A DNA stretch of 64,000 nucleotides from Variovorax sp. (GCA_004210915.1 SEGS01000007.1:1-64000), one strand, 5' to 3'. Numbered from the stretch's first letter, positions 24,301 through 31,920 are shown. Notes: generated by a model from the sequence alone, not told the origin. Numbers and translations: made by a program.

Positions 24301-26484
24301 GTTGAGAAGGCCCTTGCCGGTGAAGGAGCCGGTGCCGAACAGGTCCTGGTAGATGTCGGATGCGCTGTTGCTGTAGGGGTCGAGCCCGCACTGGCCTGCA
24401 AGGAGCCAGTGGAAGGCGGAGCGTTCGTGGCGTTCGGGAAACGGCGTGACGATGCGCGGCTGCAGGATGCCGAAGCCGCCCGTGACCCGGCGCGTAGTGG
24501 CGTCGATCTGCGGCGTGTTCAGCGGGTGCGCTGCGATGGCGACCAGCTCGCGCAGCGCGCCCGGCGGCAGGCCGGTGTCGCTGTCGAGTGTGACGATGTA
24601 GGGTGTCGCGGGCGCGAGCGCCATGCCGGCGGGCAGCGGCACGAAGCCCGACGCGTCGTCCGACGCGAGCCACCGCACCAGCATCTCGAGCTTGCCGCGT
24701 TTGCGCTCCCAGCCCATCCAGCGTTGCTCGGTCTCGCTCCAGCTGCGGGGGCGGTGCAGCAGCAGGAAGCGGGGCGGCGCGCCATCGGCGGCGGGGTAGC
24801 GTGCGTTGAGTGCGGCGATCCGCTGCAGCGCGTCGTCAAGCAGCGCCGTGTCGTCCGGCAACGTGGCCTGGGGCGCGTCGACCCAATCGGTCAACAGTGC
24901 GAACTGCGCCTGCGTTTCCCGGTTGGCGAGCCAGTGCAGCGCCAGCCGATCGGCGAGACGGGCATTGCCTGCCACCGAGGAAAGCATCGCCGGCACCACG
25001 ACGAGTACGCGGTGCGCGGCGGGAATGCCGGCAGGAAATTCAAGCCGCGGCAGCGCTTGCACGCGCGTGGACTCGGCCACGATGCGGTGCAGCAGCGCCG
25101 TGGCCGATTCCGAGAGCGGCCACAACAGCATCAGCAGGGCGAGCGCCGTCAGCCAGCCCGCGTCGGGCCAGCTGGCGCGGTGCATCGAGTGCACGAACAG
25201 GGCCAGGAGAAGCAGCGTCGCGCCTGCCACCGCCCCCATGTACACCGGCAGACGCCACATGCCGCGCGGCGACCAGCGGCTGCGTGCCGGCAGCGCCGGC
25301 CTGCCGGCAGGACGCAGCGCCGCGATCAGCCCCGGCCGGCCGCGGCCGAACAGGTGGTAGCCCGCGGTGCTCTCGGGCTCGCTCCCCGGCAGTGCGGCCG
25401 AGGCGAGCCGCAGCACGGCCTGGGCCACCTCGCGCTCGGGTCGCCGGGTCTGACGCGCGACCTGTTCCATCGCGTGCGTGATCTGCTGGCGCGTGAGCTC
25501 ACTCTCGTGCGCGTAGCTCGGCAGTTCGCGCAGAACGCGCAGCGAGCGGCTCACCGGCTCGATCAGGTCGGCCCAGTCGACTTGGCCGACAAGGCGCAGT
25601 GTCGTGATGATGTTGCCCACGGTGAGGTTGGCGGCCGCCTGCTCGGTGTGCGCAGTTCCAACGAGTGAAGGGCCGCCCTGGCAATGCTGCTCCGTCCAGC
25701 GCACAAGAGGCGGCGGGTTGTCGCCATGCTCTACAGGCAGTCGCTGCCAGAGCTGGGTGAGGTAGCTGGTCTCCAGGCCGCGGCTGCGGAGCACGCGAAA
25801 GAGCATGTCGAGCTCGTCTGTCGACAGGGCGCCGGCCGCGTCCCAGACGGCATGCGCCACTTCACTCGCGACCTTGTCGGCTGCGATGCGCTCGGCCACG
25901 CGCCGCAGGTTTTCGAGCAGGACCACGCGCAGGGTCGTCGGCAGTGCCCACAACTCGCCAAGTGTGAGTTCGTCAACGTCCTGGTAGGCATTCAGGAACG
26001 CCGTGAGGAGGTCTTGGTTCAGCACGCTGTCCGCGTGCGCCACGTAGGCCCAGGCAACGCCGTAGATCCGTGGCAAGCCCGCCAGCGGTTGCACCGCGAG
26101 CTTGGGCAAGCGCGCGTAGTAGCGGCGGGGCACACCTTCACGGATCTGCTGGAGCTGCGCCTCGATGAGATGGAAGTTGTCGAGCAGCCATTCAGCGGCC
26201 GGGGAGACATATCGGCCGCTGCGGGACGTCAACGCGATGTAGTCGAACGCGCCCCGGAGTGTCTCGAGGTTTTCATCGACGCGGGGAAAGAACGGTGCCG
26301 CATCGGCATGCTCGTCCTGCACCACCTGCGCCTTCGCCAGGCTCCGCCCGTGTTGCTCGAAGCGTTGCGCGCCGAAGAGCTCGGCGCGGATCGGGGGTTC
26401 TACTTGCGCGTGCGGACGCGCGAGCAGCTTGCGGGCGTAGTCGCTGAGCGTGTCGTAGCGTTCGAACGGGTTTGCAGCGGCCAC
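18340..26484 (-). CDS. ndvB: Giant cyclic beta-1,2-glucan synthase-like protein (GT84 plus GH94, NdvB/ChvB family)
   Basis: 2714 aa single ORF; N-terminal 'NPFERYDTLSDYARKLL', internal transmembrane/glycosyltransferase region with 'VTLDSDTGLPPGALRELVA', C-terminal GH94 'RPWVNVIANASFGFQVSESGTGYTWAVNSRMHQLTPWSNDPV'. Confidence 0.88.
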   Translation of the reverse strand: MAAANPFERYDTLSDYARKLLARPHAQVEPPIRAELFGAQRFEQHGRSLAKAQVVQDEHADAAPFFPRVDENLETLRGAFDYIALTSRSGRYVSPAAEWLLDNFHLIEAQLQQIREGVPRRYYARLPKLAVQPLAGLPRIYGVAWAYVAHADSVLNQDLLTAFLNAYQDVDELTLGELWALPTTLRVVLLENLRRVAERIAADKVASEVAHAVWDAAGALSTDELDMLFRVLRSRGLETSYLTQLWQRLPVEHGDNPPPLVRWTEQHCQGGPSLVGTAHTEQAAANLTVGNIITTLRLVGQVDWADLIEPVSRSLRVLRELPSYAHESELTRQQITHAMEQVARQTRRPEREVAQAVLRLASAALPGSEPESTAGYHLFGRGRPGLIAALRPAGRPALPARSRWSPRGMWRLPVYMGAVAGATLLLLALFVHSMHRASWPDAGWLTALALLMLLWPLSESATALLHRIVAESTRVQALPRLEFPAGIPAAHRVLVVVPAMLSSVAGNARLADRLALHWLANRETQAQFALLTDWVDAPQATLPDDTALLDDALQRIAALNARYPAADGAPPRFLLLHRPRSWSETEQRWMGWERKRGKLEMLVRWLASDDASGFVPLPAGMALAPATPYIVTLDSDTGLPPGALRELVAIAAHPLNTPQIDATTRRVTGGFGILQPRIVTPFPERHERSAFHWLLAGQCGLDPYSNSASDIYQDLFGTGSFTGKGLLNVRALHATLDHRLPDGAVLSHDLLEGAVARCAVVSDVVLIEDHPHHAGVAASRVHRWARGDWQLLPLMLRARHYGIDALGLWKMADNLRRATVLPVSALLLIGVVFTGVLPLPWVLVAIGSALVLGPLLGALAGLVPTRRSIELRHFFDVGSTELVRGLAGAAWQFVMLFSQARLLVDAALRALWRMAVSRRHLLEWTTADQAQSQARYHLAPFLRGGAWTIALCLTLAVAAHGTRHPWLAPALFLLWACGPLLAWWSSRVPQATATARALGDDHRDYLATLARDTWRFFEHAVGPDDHHLPPDNLQLEPQPTLAHRTSPTNIGMYLLAACCAREFGWIDSRTLMARLNATLDTVDRLDKHQGHLYNWYDTQSLRMLPPAYVSSVDSGNLAGHLIAVAQACRAFAHEPGAETAALEMLAQRCDALSAGMDFSGLYDPKRHLFHIGLRVDDNLLDASYYDLLASESRLLSFLAIAKGDAPRRHWLALGRPFLSVGTQPSLKSWSGSMFEYLMPALVMPEPDEGLLQVANRAAVAEQQAWAAGLELPWGVSESAYFAQDHSLAYQYSPFGVPRLALRRTPPTDRVIAPYASAMAALMAPADAVVNLRLLETFGARGEFGFFDAVDFTVSRQPEGQPSTVVRNVMAHHQGMSLVALCNVLRDDAPRRWFASAPLVEAHLSLLHERTPRQIIGSADPRTPPEPTAGEAPPVFQPRVVDPAAPGFQPTHLLSNGRYTVALRANGAGVSRWRAFNVTRWRDDPLRDGYGTFFYLRDAGDQALTSVTALPAPGVDWRYRARFLADQVQFDAKAPGLQVRTTVLISPEDDTELRTVAIHNTGDRTRTMELISYFEPVLSNPKADEAHPAFTNLFVETRWVPEWRALLLSRKPRLHGDPVVAAAHFVASVDANLLSVDCMVDRRAFVGRNRTLATPALDAQPVAPDGSPVNGLDAIACLRVRLEIAAGATARVTFATAADDNVEALEAAIDRYLQPMHVERAARMAATLAQVRLRDLSIDPAQNLALQDLTTILTYTTPRVMSDRGLIDLRQIWRFGISGDKPIVLVLIHSLTGLRLVNTLLRAQPWWGFGGVACDLVVINSEPSSYLMPLQREIEALRARVAQETQNSFPRNDAAGFYLLRDQDVAPSERAALSSLARAVFSADGRALEVQVAALRDAAVTVPATVQPPRLPLAALPSFGQLAESTRAPQGGFDAGTGEFRFEVDLNHRTPRPWVNVIANASFGFQVSESGTGYTWAVNSRMHQLTPWSNDPVQDPAFEHWLLQDLDSRELIPLTPAGRGGGAAKHRVRHGQGYTVFECLHHNLVLETTFFADRDDAVKLVHVSVRHEGIGTRRLRALAMVEWQLGDKRGDRRTIHTWKPEGLPAVFGQQRESSGGFGGSTAFVQLAGLDTAGGGVTQWTCDRSEFFAGRGTVEVPDTLAQRAGSGLDACAAIAGEFTLTAGATARFSFMLGHAPDAEAATQLARRWQHRDVPKALVQARGFWDDLLGRLQVRTPDPLFDAMVNRWLPYQTLVCRLWSKAGFYQAGGAFGFRDQLQDAMAFALTDPQRLREQILVNAARQFPEGDVQHWWHMPGGAGVRTHFSDDLLWLPYATAHYIAVSGDATVLDAIVPFVDGPAIPEGAEDAYYAPQVTGQVASLFEHGARAIDRSLAIGAHGLPLMGTGDWNDGMNRVGHEGQGESVWLGWFLCTVVADYLPLAEARGEHARVTRWTEARRGWIAALHDAGWDGAWFRRAFFDNGAPLGSSANDECRIDLIAQAWSVLSGASTPEYTTPAMASMRQHLHDDTAGLLKLLDPPLANSRNSPGYIQAYPPGVRENGGQYSHAAVWGLMAQALHGDVDAAWKTFEGLSPAHRARHPERGPRYEIEPYVMPGDVYGAVPYVGRGGWSWYTGSAAWLHRAAIETLLGLQVRGGMLALTPRIPAHWPGFEVALDLDGHRLRIHCSRAADRSAASTVSPGEWIAWKSQVPGGVLHVGI

Positions 26485-26487
26485 GCG

Positions 26488-26718
26488 TCAGGCGACGGCC
26501 ATCGCACCCACGCCGATCACGACCAGGGCGAAGGCGATCGTGACGATCCGACCCGCCGCCACGCTGTGCATGCGCTGCAATCCGCCTCTGACCAACGACA
26601 TGCGGCTGCGGGCACGGGCGCAGGTGCGCATGTGCACGGCGAGTGCGTCCATGTCGCTGGCCACGAAATCGGGGCGCAGCGTGACAGGGGTCAAGGCGAA
26701 AAACGGTGAGCTGGACAT
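26488..26718 (-). CDS. Small protein with C-terminal TM helix, directly upstream of ndvB-like gene
   Basis: 76 aa, 'MSSSPFFALTPVTLRPDFVASDMDALAVHMR...IVTIAFALVVIGVGAMAVA'; spacing to ndvB suggests an operon. Confidence 0.55.
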   Translation of the reverse strand: MSSSPFFALTPVTLRPDFVASDMDALAVHMRTCARARSRMSLVRGGLQRMHSVAAGRIVTIAFALVVIGVGAMAVA

Positions 26719-26942
26719 GGAAGACCCCCTGGGACGGCCTGGCAGCCGCTGCGCAAACGGGATGCGCAAAAAAGCAAGCTGTGTCAGTGGACTCGAAGGT
26801 AGTCCGGAACCTTGCCGGGCGCACCGCCATTGCGACGGGAGTAAGCGTAGGAGACGGCGCACAACGGGCACCGCCGGGCGCGAGGTTACGCTAAAAATCA
26901 ATCCAGCCTGCCGAAGGGTGACTTCATCCCTGCGTGTCAATG

Positions 26943-26966
26943 GGTCTGTGCGGCATCGCACAGACC
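26943..26966. promoter_or_regulatory. Palindrome GGTCTGTGCG-GCAT-CGCACAGACC (candidate regulator site)
   Basis: Perfect 10-bp arms, 4-nt centre; contains the 8-4-8 element also found at 17267-17286. Confidence 0.65.
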
Positions 26967-26995
26967 GTTCGGGGCCGCCTGCACACACTGGCCGA

Positions 26996-27361
26996 ATGCC
27001 TCTCGCCTTGCTTCAAATGCTCTTCTGCATGCGGCTGCCCGAAGTCATCGAGGCGCAGTCGGAGATCGACAAGGTGCTGTTGCTGCGGGCCGCGGGGCTT
27101 GTTGAGGCGGACATCCCGCCCATCGCGACGGTCGGGGGTCGGCATCTGTACACCGGTCATGCGGTCGTGATGGCCGTGACCCGGCGCGGGCAGGCCGTGG
27201 CGAACGGCGCTTCGCTCGACGCGTCGTGCGATGCCATGGGCGGCACTGGGAATGGCATTGGCAATGATCAGGACCACCCCTGCCGGCCGCAACCGCAAGG
27301 GGACACGCCGCCTCGCGCCTTCGATCATCCCGCTGCCGCGTCTCGGAGCTGCCGGGCGTAG
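26996..27361 (+). CDS. Hypothetical protein
   Basis: ORF 'MPLALLQMLFCMRLPEVIEAQSEIDKVLLLRAAGLVEADIPPIATVGGRHLYTGHAVVMAV' has protein-like composition in its first ~65 aa; tail is low-complexity and overlaps the opposite crp gene. Confidence 0.35.
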   Translation: MPLALLQMLFCMRLPEVIEAQSEIDKVLLLRAAGLVEADIPPIATVGGRHLYTGHAVVMAVTRRGQAVANGASLDASCDAMGGTGNGIGNDQDHPCRPQPQGDTPPRAFDHPAAASRSCRA

Positions 27362-28032
27362 CTCGCGGCGTCGGTGGCATAGCAACTGCAGGCGGCGGCT
27401 TCCAGGCCGCTACGGTCGAGCACGGTCAGGTCGCCGCGCGCATAGCGGATCAGGCCGCCGTCCTGCAGCATGCGGGCCGCAGCCGTGACGCCGACGCGCC
27501 GCACGCCCAGCATGTAAGCCATGAAGTCCTGCGTGACGCGAAAGCGCTCGGTGTGCGCCCGGTCCTGGGTCATCAGCAGCCACCGCGCGAGCCGCGGCGC
27601 GATGAGGTGGTAGCGCAGGCAGCCTGCTGAGGCGCTCTGTTGCAACATCATCACGTAGGTGTACCGGCCCACCAGGCGCCGCAGCGGCGCGCTGTGCGCG
27701 AGAGCCTCGCGGAAGACGGAGGCGCTGGCGCGCCATGCCATGCCCTCGCCCTGCACCAGCGCATGCAGCGGTGCCCGTGCGACGCCCAGCGCCATGTGGA
27801 CGCCCAGCATGCCTTCCCGGCCCACCATCCCGACTTCCAGGCCGGGGTGGTCGTCGGTGTTGGCGAGGAGGGAGATGAAGCCGTCGACCGGAAAATGCAC
27901 GTGCCGCAAGGTGTCGCCCGGCTGGCAAAGCACGTCGCCGAAAAGCAGCTGCACGGGCTTGCACAGGGCCAGCAGGCGGTCGCGGTCCGCAGGAGGCAGG
28001 GTTTCGATCAGGTGGTTCTGGGGGGCGGACAA
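27325..28032 (-). CDS. Crp/Fnr family transcriptional regulator (copy 1)
   Basis: cNMP-like domain 'LCQPGDTLRHVHFPVDGFISLLANTDDHPGLEVGMVGREGMLG' and HTH 'TQDFMAYMLGVRRVGVTAAARMLQDGGLIRYARG'; probable TTG start at 28032 preceded by GGAG. Confidence 0.85.
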   Translation of the reverse strand: MSAPQNHLIETLPPADRDRLLALCKPVQLLFGDVLCQPGDTLRHVHFPVDGFISLLANTDDHPGLEVGMVGREGMLGVHMALGVARAPLHALVQGEGMAWRASASVFREALAHSAPLRRLVGRYTYVMMLQQSASAGCLRYHLIAPRLARWLLMTQDRAHTERFRVTQDFMAYMLGVRRVGVTAAARMLQDGGLIRYARGDLTVLDRSGLEAAACSCYATDAASYARQLRDAAAG

Positions 28033-28081
28033 GGGTTGCTCCAGGAGAGAGCGCTTACCTTGGCCCCAACCGCCCGTGTTG

Positions 28082-28101
28082 ACTGTCTGCCAGCGCACAG
28101 A
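28082..28101. promoter_or_regulatory. Imperfect palindrome ACTGTCTG-CCAG-CGCACAGA upstream of Crp/Fnr copy 1
   Basis: Right arm identical to the perfect element, left arm 5/8; about 50-70 bp upstream of the TTG start. Confidence 0.4.
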
Positions 28102-28130
28102 TGGCAAACGCCGATCCGCCGACAGTGGCG

Positions 28131-28844
28131 TCAGCTCGCTTTGCGGTCCGGCAGCAGGCGGTCGTATTCTTTTTTGACCACCGCATAGCACTCGCAACTG
28201 CGCGCTTCCACGCCCGCACGGTCCAGGACCTCGATGCGCCCGCGCGCATAGCGGATGAGCTGCGCCTTCTGCAGCTTCAGCGCGCTTTCGGTCACGCCTT
28301 CGCGCCGCACGCCGAGCATGTTGGCAATCAGCTCCTGGGTCATCACCAGCTGGTTGCCCTGCAAGCGGTCGAGGCTCAGAAGCAGCCAGCGGCACAGCTG
28401 CTGGTCCAGCGAGTGGTGGCGGTTGCAGACGGCGGTCTGCGCCATCTGCGTGATCAGGGCCTGCGTGTAGCGCAGGAGCAGGTGCAGCACCGGCGCCCGG
28501 TTGAACTCGGCCTTCAGGATGTCGGCACCGAGCCTGAACGCGTGCCCGGCACTCTGCACCACGGCGCGACTGGTGGTCGATTCCCCACCCATGAAAAGCG
28601 AAATGCCGACCACACCATCGTTGCCGACCACGGCAATCTCCGCCGATGCACCGTTCTCCATCACGTAGAGCAGGGAGACGATCGCGCTGGTCGGGAAGTA
28701 GACATGGCTCTGCACGCTGCCGGATTCGTAGAGCACCTTGCCCAGCGGGAGCGCGACCGACTCGAGCCGTGGTGACCAGCGCTGCCACTCGTCCTCGGGC
28801 AGCGCTTTGAGGAGATGGTTCAGTCGGGGGTCGTTGCTCGGCAT
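28131..28844 (-). CDS. Crp/Fnr family transcriptional regulator (copy 2)
   Basis: 'PLGKVLYESGSVQSHVYFPTSAIVSLLYVMENGASAEIAVVGNDGVVG' and HTH 'TQELIANMLGVRREGVTESALKLQKAQLIRYARGRIEVLDRAGVE'. Confidence 0.9.
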   Translation of the reverse strand: MPSNDPRLNHLLKALPEDEWQRWSPRLESVALPLGKVLYESGSVQSHVYFPTSAIVSLLYVMENGASAEIAVVGNDGVVGISLFMGGESTTSRAVVQSAGHAFRLGADILKAEFNRAPVLHLLLRYTQALITQMAQTAVCNRHHSLDQQLCRWLLLSLDRLQGNQLVMTQELIANMLGVRREGVTESALKLQKAQLIRYARGRIEVLDRAGVEARSCECYAVVKKEYDRLLPDRKAS

Positions 28845-28920
28845 CGGAAACTCCTGTCCTCAGGATGGATGGGACTGCAGCAGCGTCCAATGCCCAGTTC
28901 GGAGCGCCAATGCCGGAGGC

Positions 28921-28940
28921 TTTGTGCGCTAGCGAACTTA
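28921..28940. promoter_or_regulatory. Imperfect palindrome TTTGTGCG-CTAG-CGAACTTA upstream of Crp/Fnr copy 2
   Basis: Left arm 7/8 and right arm 5/8 match to TCTGTGCG-N4-CGCACAGA; about 77-96 bp upstream of start 28844. Confidence 0.4.
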
Positions 28941-29023
28941 TACAGAGCTTTGCGCGCTACGGCCAGCAGTCAGATCCACCGCGGGCAGGTGTTGGCGCCC
29001 CGATGCGCCTCGACCCGGGGCGC

Positions 29024-29536
29024 TTAGCGCAGCCGTCCGCTCAGGTAGGGTTCGGGATCGACCGCCACGCCATCCTTGCGGATCTCGAAGCGCAACTTCA
29101 CGCGGTCGGTGCCGGTGCTGCCCATTTCGGCGATGGTCTGGCCCTGGCGGACGACCTCATCCTCCTTCACGAGCACGTTCTGCAGGTGCGCGTAGGCGGT
29201 GAGAAAGGTGTCGTTGTGCTTCACGATGACCATCGTGCCGTAGGCGCGCAGGGCATCGCTGACGATCACGACCCGCCCGTCGGCCGAAGCGGTGATCGGT
29301 TCGCCAGCGCGGCCGGCGATGTCGATGCCCTTGACGGTGTTGCCGTTAAAGCGCGCAATGGTCGGGCCGGCGGCGGGGCGTGCGAAGGTCGCCTGTGGTT
29401 GCGGCGGCGGCGTGGGCACGCCCGGCACCGGCCGAGGCAGTGGAGGCTGCGGTGGCAGCGGAGTGGTGCACGCCAGGAGGCCCGCAGCAACGAGGACGAC
29501 CGCACCGGTACGCAGGACAAGGGAATGGTGTTTCAT
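29024..29536 (-). CDS. NlpD-like lipoprotein with degenerate M23/LytM domain (copy A)
   Basis: Lipobox 'GLLAC'; 'GNTVKGIDIAGRAGEPITASADGRVVIVSDALRAYGTMVIVKHNDTFLTAYAHLQNVLVKEDEVVRQGQTIAEMGSTGTDRVKLRFEIRKDG'. Confidence 0.88.
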   Translation of the reverse strand: MKHHSLVLRTGAVVLVAAGLLACTTPLPPQPPLPRPVPGVPTPPPQPQATFARPAAGPTIARFNGNTVKGIDIAGRAGEPITASADGRVVIVSDALRAYGTMVIVKHNDTFLTAYAHLQNVLVKEDEVVRQGQTIAEMGSTGTDRVKLRFEIRKDGVAVDPEPYLSGRLR

Positions 29537-29586
29537 GGCTTCGATGGAATGTCAACAAACGCGCCGTTCGACGCCGGCCCCAGACC

Positions 29587-30105
29587 TTACCGCACCCGGC
29601 CGCGCAGATACGGTTCGGGGTTCACCGCGACGCCTTGTTTGCGCAGCTCGAAGTGCAGCTTGACCCGGTTCGTGCCGCTCTTGCCCATCTCGCCGATCTT
29701 CTGGCCCCGGCGGACGACATCGTCCTCCTTCACCAGCGAGCGATCAAGGTGTGCGTAGGCCGTGAGGAAGGTGTCGTCGTGTTTCACGATCACCATCGTG
29801 CCCATCGCGCGCAGCGCGCTGCTCACGATCACCACACGGCCCTCGGCCGATGCCACGACCGGATCCCCGCGCTGGCCGGCGAAGTCGATGCCCTTGTTGG
29901 TCTTGCCGTTGAAGCGTTCGATGATGATGCCGGCTGCAGGGCGCTGGAAGCGCGCCTGCGGGTTGAGAGGGGGGATCGAGCCCGTCGATCCCGCCGCCGG
30001 AGCGACCGGCTTGGCCGGGGTTGGCTGCGGCGTGTGGCAGGCCACGAGCGCGACAGCGGCCACGAGATATCCACAGGCGCGGAAGGCGAAGGTCGAGAAA
30101 GGCAT
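29587..30105 (-). CDS. NlpD-like lipoprotein with degenerate M23/LytM domain (copy B)
   Basis: Lipobox 'ALVAC'; 'GKTNKGIDFAGQRGDPVVASAEGRVVIVSSALRAMGTMVIVKHDDTFLTAYAHLDRSLVKEDDVVRRGQKIGEMGKSGTNRVKLHFELRKQG'. Confidence 0.88.
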   Translation of the reverse strand: MPFSTFAFRACGYLVAAVALVACHTPQPTPAKPVAPAAGSTGSIPPLNPQARFQRPAAGIIIERFNGKTNKGIDFAGQRGDPVVASAEGRVVIVSSALRAMGTMVIVKHDDTFLTAYAHLDRSLVKEDDVVRRGQKIGEMGKSGTNRVKLHFELRKQGVAVNPEPYLRGRVR

Positions 30106-30153
30106 GGTGTCGATGGGTACCAGAGGTCGCTGTTGATTCTGCCGCCTTGACCC

Positions 30154-31920
30154 TCAGGTCGGCAGCGCTTCGGTGCGCGGTGCGCTCAATCGGGTCAGAA
30201 GCTGCGGCTGGCGCGCCAGCACCTCGGCGCACGGGCCGGCGTCGCGCACGCGGCCCGCCTCCATCAACACCATGCTGTCAAAGTGCGAGAGCACGCTGAG
30301 CCGGTGTATCGACGCGATCACGCACGCATCGGGAAAGTGCGCAGCAAGCCGGTCGAGCACCCGTGCCTCGGTCGCGGCGTCGAGCGCGCTCGTGGGCTCG
30401 TCCAGCAGCAGCACCGAACTGCCCTGGGCGGCCAGCACGCCGCGCGCCAGGCACAGGCGCTGCCGCTGGCCGCCCGAGAGGTTGAACCCGCGCTCCGCCA
30501 ATGGGGTCTCGAGATTGCCGTGCATGGCCGTCAGCACCTCGTCGAAGGCGCTGGTGTGCAGCGCGGCCTGCACCGCCGCGTCGGCGTGTGACTCGCCGAA
30601 GCTCAGGTTCTCGCGAACGCTGGCCTCGAACACCTCGGTCTCCTGCGGGATCAGCGTGCTCAGCGTTCGGAGCGCCGCCCAGTCGCCCGGCGGCGCGTCG
30701 TCGAAGCGCAAGGTGCCTTGCGTCGGCAGATAGAGGCCCGCCAGCACGCGCAAAAGCGTGCTTTTGCCGCCGCCGCTCGGGCCGACCAGCGCGATGCGCC
30801 CGCCGCGCCGCAGCGTCAGGGCGACATCGTGCAAACCGCCGCCGCGCGAGCTGTCGGCATAGCCCCAGGAGAGACCGTCGATGCTGATGCGTTGCCACCG
30901 GGCCTCGCCATCAATGGCCTGCGCGGGGCCGCCGGGAGACGCAGGCGCCTGCCAGATCGGCTCGGCGCTCTGAAAGTCGGTGTGCATGCGCGCGAAGCTC
31001 TGGAAGTTGGCGGCCATCGAACCGACCACCGATGCTGTTTGCTGCGCGTACTGGTAGACCATGAACACGCCCCCCAGCATGACCGCCTGACCGGGCGTGC
31101 GCGTCTGCAGCACATAGAGAACGACCAGCGCCCAGGTCAGCCCCAGCCCCATCAGATCGACCGCGAACCACTTGCCTTCGTTGATGACCACCGCGCGCTT
31201 GAGTGGTGCCGACACCGCCTGCATGCGGCGCCCGAGCAGCACGCGTGAGGCCTGCTGCAGCCGCAGGCCGATCACCGTCGAGGCGTTGCCGATGAAGTCG
31301 AGCAGCGCCGAGACATAGCGCCGGTCGGCGTCGTTCTCTTCGCGCGCCAGCCGCATCAGCGCCCGGTCGAAGCGCAGGATCACCAGCGCGATGACGACAT
31401 AACCCACCAGCGCCACTGCGCCGCTGCTCGCCGACAGCAGCGCCAGCGCGATCAGCGGCCCGACGAAATTGACGGCGTTCTGCAGATAGACGAACTGGTT
31501 CTGCGCGAAGTCCGACAAGGCGCGGCTGGCCTGGTGCACGCGATGCTGCAGTTCGCCCGAGTGGTGACCCGAATGCCAGGCCAGCGGCGCGCCGGCGATG
31601 CGCGCATACAACTGGTCGGCGAGCTTTTCCCGCACGCGCACGCCCACATTGCGCTCCAGCACGCGGCCGGGGCCGTGCAGCAGCCAGGACACGAGGTACA
31701 CAGCCATCAGCAGGGCGATCCAGCGGCCGGATGCAGTCACCTCGCCGCGCTGCAGCGCATTGATCGCCTGTGCGGCGATCCACGGCATGGTCAGGCGAAT
31801 CAGCTGCGAGCCCGCGAGCAGGGCGCTGGCGCCGACCAGCTGGCCGCGTGCCCCTTCGGCAAAACGCCAGAGCGCGCGGTACAGCGCGCGCACCGCATGG
31901 CTGGGCGCCAGCGACGTCAT
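30154..31920 (-). CDS. ABC transporter, fused permease/ATP-binding (type I exporter)
   Basis: TM domain plus 'GRIALVGPSGGGKSTLLRVLAG' Walker A, 'LSGGQRQRLCLARGVL' signature, 'VLLLDEPTSALD' Walker B. Confidence 0.93.
   Translation of the reverse strand: MTSLAPSHAVRALYRALWRFAEGARGQLVGASALLAGSQLIRLTMPWIAAQAINALQRGEVTASGRWIALLMAVYLVSWLLHGPGRVLERNVGVRVREKLADQLYARIAGAPLAWHSGHHSGELQHRVHQASRALSDFAQNQFVYLQNAVNFVGPLIALALLSASSGAVALVGYVVIALVILRFDRALMRLAREENDADRRYVSALLDFIGNASTVIGLRLQQASRVLLGRRMQAVSAPLKRAVVINEGKWFAVDLMGLGLTWALVVLYVLQTRTPGQAVMLGGVFMVYQYAQQTASVVGSMAANFQSFARMHTDFQSAEPIWQAPASPGGPAQAIDGEARWQRISIDGLSWGYADSSRGGGLHDVALTLRRGGRIALVGPSGGGKSTLLRVLAGLYLPTQGTLRFDDAPPGDWAALRTLSTLIPQETEVFEASVRENLSFGESHADAAVQAALHTSAFDEVLTAMHGNLETPLAERGFNLSGGQRQRLCLARGVLAAQGSSVLLLDEPTSALDAATEARVLDRLAAHFPDACVIASIHRLSVLSHFDSMVLMEAGRVRDAGPCAEVLARQPQLLTRLSAPRTEALPT

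Noticed and set aside
26880-26940. FNR/ANR box (TTGAT-N4-ATCAA) near ndvB promoter
   Set aside because: Only an isolated ATCAA half-site is present; no paired half at the right spacing.
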